From contig NZ_JAMYWQ010000013.1 in NCBI RefSeq assembly GCF_024160145.1, positions 1-64,000 on the forward strand: DNA of 64,000 nt, written 5' to 3'. The DNA is from Serratia nevei. Its GTDB lineage: Bacteria > Pseudomonadota > Gammaproteobacteria > Enterobacterales > Enterobacteriaceae. Both the position numbers and the translations under genes were made by a program. Positions within the stretch are counted from its first letter, which is position 1. Each line of letters starts with the position of its first letter. Below the pieces are notes generated by a model. It did no database searches, was not told where the DNA came from, and worked only from the letters and a program-made list of their open reading frames with translations. Shown here in pieces: positions 18,015 through 25,320 of this stretch.

Positions 18015-19610
18015 TCAGCCGCACAGTACCGCGGCTCGGGCTGGATCCAGTGCAATCAAGCCGGCAAGCAATATCTCCATCTCAGGCTGCAGGCGCGTTT
18101 TATCAGCTTCATTGCGCCCTGCCTTGCCCCGCAACAGTTTTAACCTGCGGGCTTTGACTTCAAATATCAGCTCTGGCGTCCACTGCTCGAGCGTGAGAGC
18201 CCGGGCACTGCCGTCGAGCTCTCCCAACAGATGCAACGCCATTTCATTTTTACCGTACTGCTCGCTGACTCTGGCCATCAACAACCGCATCAGCCACCGA
18301 TCGCGGGCAGAGGTGTAACCCGGCTGAACCTGCAGCCAGCTGAGCGCAACCTCGATGCCTTCGCCGTCTGCTTTAGCCATCACTTCAGGCTCCAGCGCCA
18401 GCACATCACCATCGCCGCTCGCAGTGGCCGCCATCACAGGCTCATTTTCCCATCCCGGCGGATCATCCAGTACGGTTTCATTAACCCAGCTCAGCGTCAC
18501 GTCGTCGGCGAAAGGTGTGCCGTCGTTAAATGCCAGCGCTTCCAGCCCGGGAAGGCGGGCCAGCAGCCCTTTCAGGTCACGACAGACGATATCGGCGCGC
18601 ACGCTGTCCGAGTCCAGTTTTACCAGTGCCTGCCAGGTGTACCACTGCACATCCAGCCACAGGTGGTTGACTCCCTGGGCCAGCAGAGTATCCGTATGCT
18701 CCAACAGTTCTAACCAGCTTTTCTGCAGAAACAAGCGTTTGAGATGTGCTTTATTGTCAGGCTTAGGCGGAGCCAGGCGAGTGCGCCCGGCCGCATCCAG
18801 CGGCGGAAGCTCCGTCAGCGTATCCCAGCGGACGCTTTTCAACAGATGATGGCCTGCCAGCCAACCACCGGGCTGATCACGCAGGTATTTCGCCAACACC
18901 TTGGCCTGATCGAGCAGATCGCGCCCTGACGTGACCGCATTCATCAGCGGCGCGGCAGGGGGTGCCGCGGTCACGCGCCCCTCTTCCCGGCTGGTCTGCG
19001 GCACCAGGCTGCCGGCACCGCCATTCTGTACCAGGCGGTGGTCCAGAGCCTGATACAGCCCGCCAAGTTCCGGACGCGCATCGTCATCAAACGTCAGGAA
19101 AGCCTGCTCCACCAGCAGTAGAGCGCCGGTGGTACGCTGCATGACGGGCATATCCACTTCCGGGTACAGCGCAAGGCTGTCCGTCACGCGGCGACTGCCC
19201 AGCCACTCCAGAGCCGATTTGCGGCTGCGGGCGCGCAGGGGATGCAGGCCGTTGCCAAACCGTTCGAGCATGGCGGCCAGCAGCTCAACGCCCTGCGCCA
19301 ACCCGGCTTCGCCGTCCTGATGCAGACGCGCCCAGACGTAGAAAGTGATGACGCGTAAGTCCTTGCACCTCTCGGTCAGCAGTTTTTCCGCCAGCTGGCA
19401 GATCAGCCCGGTATCAATGCCAGAGAGCTTGTTGACCTCTTCGCGGATGCGCTGGAAATCGTCGTCGTAGCCCGGGTCTTCTCCGGTTGGCCGATGTTCA
19501 TCCACCGGCATCAGCCAGCGCGCCCAGTCAGCACAACGCGCCCGAGCCTGGCTCACCAGGCTGTTTTCATCCACGCCACAGGTGTGAAGTAAATTCTGCA
19601 ATGCGGTCAT
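18015..19610 (-). CDS. tssA: T6SS TssA (ImpA N-terminal domain)
   Basis: 531 residues. The ImpA_N domain is at about 40-190 (PGYDDDFQRIREEVNKL, then LLAAMLERFGNGLHPLRARS), and a helical C-terminal half follows that in TssA proteins forms the oligomerising cap. TssA recruits baseplate components and primes and coordinates sheath and tube growth. It starts with an ATG that shares its bases with a TAATG junction; just upstream lies a 22-base copy of the tssM 3' end, discussed in the findings. This is the soluble TssA, in contrast to the membrane-anchored VasL. Confidence 0.9.
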   Translation of the reverse strand: MTALQNLLHTCGVDENSLVSQARARCADWARWLMPVDEHRPTGEDPGYDDDFQRIREEVNKLSGIDTGLICQLAEKLLTERCKDLRVITFYVWARLHQDGEAGLAQGVELLAAMLERFGNGLHPLRARSRKSALEWLGSRRVTDSLALYPEVDMPVMQRTTGALLLVEQAFLTFDDDARPELGGLYQALDHRLVQNGGAGSLVPQTSREEGRVTAAPPAAPLMNAVTSGRDLLDQAKVLAKYLRDQPGGWLAGHHLLKSVRWDTLTELPPLDAAGRTRLAPPKPDNKAHLKRLFLQKSWLELLEHTDTLLAQGVNHLWLDVQWYTWQALVKLDSDSVRADIVCRDLKGLLARLPGLEALAFNDGTPFADDVTLSWVNETVLDDPPGWENEPVMAATASGDGDVLALEPEVMAKADGEGIEVALSWLQVQPGYTSARDRWLMRLLMARVSEQYGKNEMALHLLGELDGSARALTLEQWTPELIFEVKARRLKLLRGKAGRNEADKTRLQPEMEILLAGLIALDPARAAVLCG

Positions 19611-20509
19611 TATTCCATCTCATCCATGGTTAAGTGCTCGAGATTGGTTGTGCTTTTTCAGATTCTATCCATAGCGCTACAGCTGTCAGGCTGACAACAA
19701 GGATGACTAATTTCAATACTGGTCATCAGTCCCACAAAGCGATCGTTATTCGTTATAAATCTAACCCAACCAATTTGAGGCATCATCAATGCCTGCCTTA
19801 TGCAGAAATGACATACCGCGAATATGTTAATGTTTTTATTTTCTGATCGCCCTTAGCATCAGTCCATAATATGGACCAGCATCAACCATCCCCGACTTAA
19901 TAGAGACTTTCTTTCCTTTATCCACCAACTCTCTTGACACTCCTCTTTCCAGTCTTTTTCTCATATTTGACTCAGGACCGCTGTCTCCATTGACGACTCT
20001 GATAGTTCCATATTCCAAATTAATATCCATCGTTTCAAATTTCATTCCTTCAATAGCAGGAACGTACAACCTGAGCGCTCCCCTATCAGGATGTACATCC
20101 TGCACAGAAATTTTTCTTTGCTTATACAGTTCTTTGTTACTATTGTAGGTAAGAATGACATAGATTGGTTCTCTATCTCCCCCCAATAACTCACTGGATT
20201 GATAGTCAATATAACCTAAAGTTGGCGCAATCTTGGTAGCCGTATAATCCTTTTCAACAAAGCCTGATATAAAAGAGAACCTGTCACCGCAACCTGCCAA
20301 CATCAACGCTACAAACCCAATTAGAATAACCTTATTCATTTTCATCTAGCTTCCTTTCTCTTATCAAATAATCTTATTATCAAAAAAAACATCCCAGCCA
20401 ATATGCTCATTAACTGGCATCAATAAACTGATGTAGCGTATGAAGGATATTTTAATAATCCAAAATGTCTATTTTTCGTAACTTGCCCATTATTCCATCC
20501 CCTCCATGG
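19608..20509. repeat. Imperfect 22-bp direct repeats flanking a cassette between tssM and tssA
   Basis: Bases 19608-19629 and 20488-20509 match at 20 of 22 positions in the same orientation. On the minus strand, the copy at 20488 encodes the last residues of TssM plus TAATG; the copy at 19608 reads as a vestige of the same tail (HLTMDEME, stop) directly before the tssA start. The DNA between them (about 858 bases) holds one lipoprotein gene and AT-rich spacer. This is what an insertion or recombination event at an original tssM-TAATG-tssA junction would leave. Confidence 0.75.
19836..20345 (-). CDS. Uncharacterised lipoprotein in the tssM-tssA cassette
   Basis: 169 residues with a lipoprotein signal: a hydrophobic stretch and lipobox LAGC (Cys19). 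The mature part has several beta-rich stretches (EPIYVILTYNSNKEL, RGALRLYVPAIEGMKFETMD) and a basic C-terminus. No family recognised. It is more AT-rich than the flanking T6SS genes and is the only gene in the segment bounded by direct repeats. AGGAAG lies upstream of the start. A periplasmic lipoprotein at this position could be an orphan T6SS immunity protein whose effector is lost or lies elsewhere; that is inference. The flanking gaps 19630-19835 and 20346-20487 show no gene. Confidence 0.65.
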   Translation of the reverse strand: MKMNKVILIGFVALMLAGCGDRFSFISGFVEKDYTATKIAPTLGYIDYQSSELLGGDREPIYVILTYNSNKELYKQRKISVQDVHPDRGALRLYVPAIEGMKFETMDINLEYGTIRVVNGDSGPESNMRKRLERGVSRELVDKGKKVSIKSGMVDAGPYYGLMLRAIRK

Positions 20510-23500
20510 CTAGGTTATCAGAGTGGGTCAGTGCCTGCGCTGCTGCCGAAGCATCCACGCTGAATATGTTTTCCGGCAGACTAAAGCCGCGCAGTTCCAG
20601 CAGCGCCAACGGACCTTTTCCGAGTTGTGAGCGCAGCACCCACTGCAGCGCTCGACCATCCGGTGCGGTAAAGCTCATCATCCACTGGCTGCGGTCAAGC
20701 TGTTGACGCTTGCTCAAGTCCAGCCAGCGTATAAAGCCCCAGGTCCCGCTGTAATCCCCGAACAGGCGCGCACCAGCGTTGACCGTGGTCCAAGTCAGCA
20801 TCGTCCCCGGCTTGTAGGTATCTCCCGGCCAGCGGAAGGACTGCCAGTCGGCCATCTGATTGAAGTAGTGCAGCTTTTGTCCATCAATGGTTAGCTGCGT
20901 CTCCACCACCTGCGGCACAGGACGCGCCTGCAGCTCAAAGCTGATACCCTGGCTGCCATCGGTGAACAGAATGTCTGACAACTGGCTCAGTTGGTTAATG
21001 GCCCGCAGGAAGGCCGGGTTAAAGTTCAGCCCCTGGCTGTTGACCTTATCCGGCACCCACTGGCTGCCCTCTTTGTGCAGCACGCCGTTGAGCTCTGTCG
21101 ACAAGAAGCGCTCTATACGTCCACTGTCCTTACGCACAAATTCAGCCAGCATAGGTAAAGAGGCATCACTTTTGCTGGCGGCAAACGGGAAACGACCGTC
21201 AAAAGCAGTTTGCCAGTTCGCGACAACCGAGCGACTCCATTTGTCGTTCAGGCTCGCCGCCGACGGCTGAAGCACCGTCTCCCAGGCCTGGGTCAGCGGC
21301 TGCACAAACATCGTGCTGCCAAAACCACTCCACTCTTCGCCGAGGCTTGCCGAAATCAGACGACCATATTGTTGGGTATCAGTGAGGTCCACGCTTTTGC
21401 CCTGGAATACGGTCTGCGCCAGGGTCTGCATCATCGCCTGCGGGTCTGAGGCGCTGGCCACCTGCTGCAGCCGCAGACGCACGCGGGTGATACGGGTCAG
21501 ATACGTCTGCAGACTCAGAGAATTGTCAGCCGACATGACGTTGCTGCCCGTATTTTTACCCAAAAGCTGAAGCAGCGGACCGAAAGTTTCATCCAGTGGT
21601 CCCTGGGGACCTGTCGCTAACTGGTCAATTGCGGGTTTGTCTTTTCCACCAACCAGCTCTTTGGCTGACTTGATGATAGAGTCAGACAGCCCTTCGCTTT
21701 TCTGACCTGTCTGCCCCTGCCAGGCGATGGTGTTCATCAGCGCAATCAGCGGGGACTGGCGCACATCACTCATCAGCGTGAGCTGGTCGGTGACATCCGC
21801 GATATTGTTCGCCGGATTAAGTCGCAGGCTGTTAAGGAAACTCAGCCAGCTGCCGGCAAAGTCGGTGAAGTAACGTTGCGTCAGACGCGCTTTCAGGGCT
21901 TCCGGCGACAGGTCTGAGGACACCGCCTTACGGGAATCACTCAGCACCCAGTCAATTTCATCCCGGCGGGAATTTGCGGCCTTTTCGATAGCCTGCTGAA
22001 CTCCCCCTTCCCAGGCCTGGCGGGTGAACATGCCCGGTACCACCTCATCGGTGGTGAACAGGCGACGGGCATCGGTGCCGCCGGTCATGTCTTCCAGAGA
22101 CACATCGGCGAAATTACGGCGCACAGATTTGAGCATATTCTCATACAGCGTACTTTCTGCGTTGCGGCGACCAATCTGCTGTAACAGCACCTGGCGGCTC
22201 TGGCTGACCAGCTGCGCGTCCGGGGTGATTTTCCACTGAGGCTGCTTGGGCAGCACGGTAATGTAGAAGTCCCATAAATCCGGCGCCAGACTTTGCCACA
22301 GGCCGGTTGAGATGCCCATTTGTGCCGGCTGAACTACCTTCATAGTTTGTGCGTAGAAGGCGCCATCCACTTTGTCCGGGCGGGACATCATCAGCCAGGC
22401 TTTCAGCTGGTCATAGCCCGGTTTTGCCAGCTGCGCCCGCTGGTCGCTGTTGGGAGCGGAGTTTACCAGCGCGCTGAGCTTCTGCGTCAGGGCGGCATTT
22501 GCCGGGTCGCGAATCAGGCGGTTGTTCGCCACGCCGTACCAGGGCAGCATCGCGTCGAGCAGCTGCTGATTCTGGTCCAGACCGAAGCGCTGGTACCATG
22601 GCGCGCCCTCCTGAATACGGTGCTGCAGACGGCCGGCGTCATTACGCAGCGTATGCAGGGCCGTCAGCTGGTAATCCGATACGGAAGGATGCTCCACCAG
22701 AGCATGCGCCTGCTGCGCCACGGAGACAATCTGCAGGCGGTTGACCGCAAACGACAACAGCGTTCCCGTCCCCCAGACACCGATAATGGCCATCAGCGTC
22801 CAGGCCAGCGTCTGTTCCCACGCCATACCGACACGACGGCCACGTACACGGGTACAGTCATCAACGATCCCCTGCCAGGTGGCAGGCAGAGTCCACGCAT
22901 GGCGTTGTGATTCCGGGATATATTTCTCAGGGTCGACTGTTCCCTCAGACTTATGAATAGATTGACTGTCCGGCAGACTGAACATCAGGCCACGCAGCGG
23001 AACGCGCTGCTGGGAGGCAGGCAGCCATGGCAGCAGTTGTTCAGTCCAGCGGGCGATACCGCCGTCTTTGAGATGCTGACCCAGACGCAGCAGAAAATCG
23101 TGGTTGTTATTCTCTAGCATCTGGTTCACGCCCTGCTCCCGCAGTTCGGGCAGCATCAGCTCAAGCTGGCGGGTAATGTCGTCGGCTTTGGCACGCAGCG
23201 GGAAACTAGCCCCGACCGGCTGTTCAGTGCGTTTTGCCTGCGGCCACTTGCTGTCGCACAGCTGCCACAGCCAGACCGGCGCGGAATAACGCAACAATTC
23301 ACTGATTTTTTCCAGTCCACGTAAATCGCTGTCACTAATCTGAGGGGAGAGGTTAAGCGACTGCGGTACAACACGGATTATTCCGTCCAGAGGACGACCG
23401 CGACGCAGTTTACGCAGTGCAGTGTATTTTTCCTTGTCCGGTTCAGTGGTCAGGCTGCCGCCGTAAATCAGAACGGTGCAGTTGCCTTCGAGCCACTGAC

Positions 23501-23924
23501 TTTCCTGCAGGCCTGGTACCAGCTGTTCAATCGCAGCGTCGTCACCGGTCATCAGCAACAGGCGGACCTTGTAGCGCCAGAAGAGGCTATAGCGCGATCG
23601 GAGGCGTGTCTTCAGTAGACGGTAAGCCGTTTCGTGCTCCGTAACCTTTGTCGGTCTGCGCTTGCGTGATGACGACGGGCTAACCTTATCCTTAATCAAT
23701 AACCGGAAGGCCATAAACCCCAGTACCAGCATGCTGAGCGCAATTCCCCAGACGATAAAGCCAGAGACAATAAGCGGACGCAATGTTTCCCATTCCGTTG
23801 ATCGTTCAGTCGCCCACAGCCACCATGCCACTGCGCCCAGTAGTACCAGTAAAGTGGTCACAGCAATACAGACAGTTGCCGTGGCTGCCACAGAGATGGC
23901 AGCTGGCTTATTGACGTTGTCCAT
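20490..23924 (-). CDS. tssM: T6SS inner-membrane protein TssM (IcmF)
   Basis: 1144 residues. Two N-terminal membrane helices (about 10-37 and 50-73), a cytoplasmic domain, a third helix around 370-395 (AWTLMAIIGVWGTGTLLSFA) and a long periplasmic part ending in the IcmF-related C-terminal domain. TssM is the scaffold of the TssJLM complex. Where many TssM proteins have a Walker A loop, this one reads LLLMTGDDAAIEQLVPG and lacks the GKT/S signature, so NTP binding by that loop is unlikely. It begins inside the end of the preceding gene (17-base overlap). Confidence 0.93.
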   Translation of the reverse strand: MDNVNKPAAISVAATATVCIAVTTLLVLLGAVAWWLWATERSTEWETLRPLIVSGFIVWGIALSMLVLGFMAFRLLIKDKVSPSSSRKRRPTKVTEHETAYRLLKTRLRSRYSLFWRYKVRLLLMTGDDAAIEQLVPGLQESQWLEGNCTVLIYGGSLTTEPDKEKYTALRKLRRGRPLDGIIRVVPQSLNLSPQISDSDLRGLEKISELLRYSAPVWLWQLCDSKWPQAKRTEQPVGASFPLRAKADDITRQLELMLPELREQGVNQMLENNNHDFLLRLGQHLKDGGIARWTEQLLPWLPASQQRVPLRGLMFSLPDSQSIHKSEGTVDPEKYIPESQRHAWTLPATWQGIVDDCTRVRGRRVGMAWEQTLAWTLMAIIGVWGTGTLLSFAVNRLQIVSVAQQAHALVEHPSVSDYQLTALHTLRNDAGRLQHRIQEGAPWYQRFGLDQNQQLLDAMLPWYGVANNRLIRDPANAALTQKLSALVNSAPNSDQRAQLAKPGYDQLKAWLMMSRPDKVDGAFYAQTMKVVQPAQMGISTGLWQSLAPDLWDFYITVLPKQPQWKITPDAQLVSQSRQVLLQQIGRRNAESTLYENMLKSVRRNFADVSLEDMTGGTDARRLFTTDEVVPGMFTRQAWEGGVQQAIEKAANSRRDEIDWVLSDSRKAVSSDLSPEALKARLTQRYFTDFAGSWLSFLNSLRLNPANNIADVTDQLTLMSDVRQSPLIALMNTIAWQGQTGQKSEGLSDSIIKSAKELVGGKDKPAIDQLATGPQGPLDETFGPLLQLLGKNTGSNVMSADNSLSLQTYLTRITRVRLRLQQVASASDPQAMMQTLAQTVFQGKSVDLTDTQQYGRLISASLGEEWSGFGSTMFVQPLTQAWETVLQPSAASLNDKWSRSVVANWQTAFDGRFPFAASKSDASLPMLAEFVRKDSGRIERFLSTELNGVLHKEGSQWVPDKVNSQGLNFNPAFLRAINQLSQLSDILFTDGSQGISFELQARPVPQVVETQLTIDGQKLHYFNQMADWQSFRWPGDTYKPGTMLTWTTVNAGARLFGDYSGTWGFIRWLDLSKRQQLDRSQWMMSFTAPDGRALQWVLRSQLGKGPLALLELRGFSLPENIFSVDASAAAQALTHSDNLAMEGME

Positions 23925-25047
23925 CAGGTTTTACTATTCCAGTTGCGAGGGTGTTCATCGGGTCGCGTGCAATCCAGCCGCACGGTTGTTGGTGGTGCGC
24001 GGCATAGATTGCCGCCAGGGATAAAACAATCAGAGTTTCCATATCGCCAACTTCCCCCCAGTTGGCATCCTGCAGATGCTGGCTGACATCCCATCCGGTA
24101 CCCGCCAGCACCTCGAGGCCGGGTCGGGAAAACAGCGTACAGGCCTCCGGTGGGTCTTGCATCTCGTTCTGTTCCAGTGCACGGGCGAACACGGTGAGCA
24201 ATAGGTCGCCTTGTTCTTGCGAAAAAGTTTCACCTCGCGTCAGTTGTACCGGACCATTAAGTCCGGCCAGCCACAGTGCCGCAGATTCTCCGACGGGACG
24301 TTCTGTGCCTGACTGCGCCGCGATAACCTGACACCCGCCAATCAGTATCGTGTCATCAGGTTTGGCTCCGGCAAGCTCGCCCGCTATTTCAGTCAGGCTG
24401 GCCTCCCCTTGCCAGGGCTCAGGTCGGGCTGGCAGTGCAGTGTCCGGGAAAGCGATCGCCATCTGTGCGCGAAATGCCTGCCAGGTGATGTCGGCCCCCA
24501 GCCAGTAGCAACGCCGCGGTGGAGTAAGTATTTTTTCACTACGCTGCTTTTGCCACTCAATAACCAGCAGTTCCGCCAGCCGCCTTTCACGAGCGGTGGG
24601 ATCCATAACCGAAATTTGTGGCAATCTAAATACGCTGCTGCCGCCCTCTTTTTTTTCCTCCGGCGGGCGTTGTTCACGGTTAAGCACACGCAGCCAGTCA
24701 ACTGAACGGGTCCCTGCTGGCCCCAGCAACAGTCCTTCTTTTAACCAGAACGGCTGCCGGTGCGCAGCCCACCACTGCTGCTGTTCATATGCCACCAGCT
24801 GATAATAGAAAGCGGCGTTATGCACGCTGACACGATAGTACAGAAACCGCACAAGCCAGCCAGTGACTGACAGCAACAGTGCCACCAGAATACCGGCGGC
24901 CACCAGCGAACTTTTACCCTCGGCAGAGGGCAGCAGTCCGCCAGCACCGCCGCCGAACAATATCAGCAGAGACGTGGCCGACAACCACCTTGCGGTACCG
25001 GGCGGACGCGCCGTTTTGTACGCCGGATAATCAGGGACGGACCTCAC
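23908..25047 (-). CDS. Uncharacterised T6SS-linked membrane protein between PAAR and tssM
   Basis: 379 residues from a GTG start that overlaps the PAAR stop (GTGA). Two hydrophobic segments near the N-terminus (about 25-42 and 48-66, LVAAGILVALLLSVTGWLV) precede a soluble domain with aromatic-rich stretches (YEQQQWWAAHRQPFW), a basic segment TPPRRCYWLGADITWQAF and a Cys-containing PPEACTLFSRPGLEVL. I know no function for it. Tight overlaps with PAAR and tssM suggest a fixed part of this T6SS type: an accessory of the membrane complex or of toxin loading. Confidence 0.7.
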   Translation of the reverse strand: MRSVPDYPAYKTARPPGTARWLSATSLLILFGGGAGGLLPSAEGKSSLVAAGILVALLLSVTGWLVRFLYYRVSVHNAAFYYQLVAYEQQQWWAAHRQPFWLKEGLLLGPAGTRSVDWLRVLNREQRPPEEKKEGGSSVFRLPQISVMDPTARERRLAELLVIEWQKQRSEKILTPPRRCYWLGADITWQAFRAQMAIAFPDTALPARPEPWQGEASLTEIAGELAGAKPDDTILIGGCQVIAAQSGTERPVGESAALWLAGLNGPVQLTRGETFSQEQGDLLLTVFARALEQNEMQDPPEACTLFSRPGLEVLAGTGWDVSQHLQDANWGEVGDMETLIVLSLAAIYAAHHQQPCGWIARDPMNTLATGIVKPDGQRQ

Positions 25048-25301
25048 TGGTCAATACCGCAGTCAGGAAACGAGCTGACCAGCGTACAGCCGCAGGCACA
25101 GTGGTGACCATGCAGCGCGACGGGCTGTCCATCAATCGTGGTTAATGTGCTACCTTCCGCGATGGTCGTCATACCGTGTTTGTTACAGCGAACCGGATCT
25201 CCCTTACAGGCAAATCCCTGACCAAAACACTGGTAGTGCCCCCCTAATACCTTGCCACCATATTCCCGCAGGCTGTCTCCTTTGCGGATGACTTTACTCA
25301 T
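25044..25301 (-). CDS. T6SS spike-tip PAAR protein
   Basis: 85 residues, a stand-alone PAAR protein with no toxin extension. It has the sharpening-cone fold features: an opening RKGDSLREYGGKVL, FACKGDPVRCNKHG, GSTLTTIDGQPVALHGHHCA and a Cys/His cluster (CACGC) that would bind the zinc at the tip. PAAR proteins cap the VgrG trimer and help to carry effectors. It lies 19 bases after the Tle1 effector gene, so the pair is a likely delivery unit. Confidence 0.93.
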   Translation of the reverse strand: MSKVIRKGDSLREYGGKVLGGHYQCFGQGFACKGDPVRCNKHGMTTIAEGSTLTTIDGQPVALHGHHCACGCTLVSSFPDCGIDQ

Positions 25302-25320
25302 CGGTTCTCCTTACTCAGTT

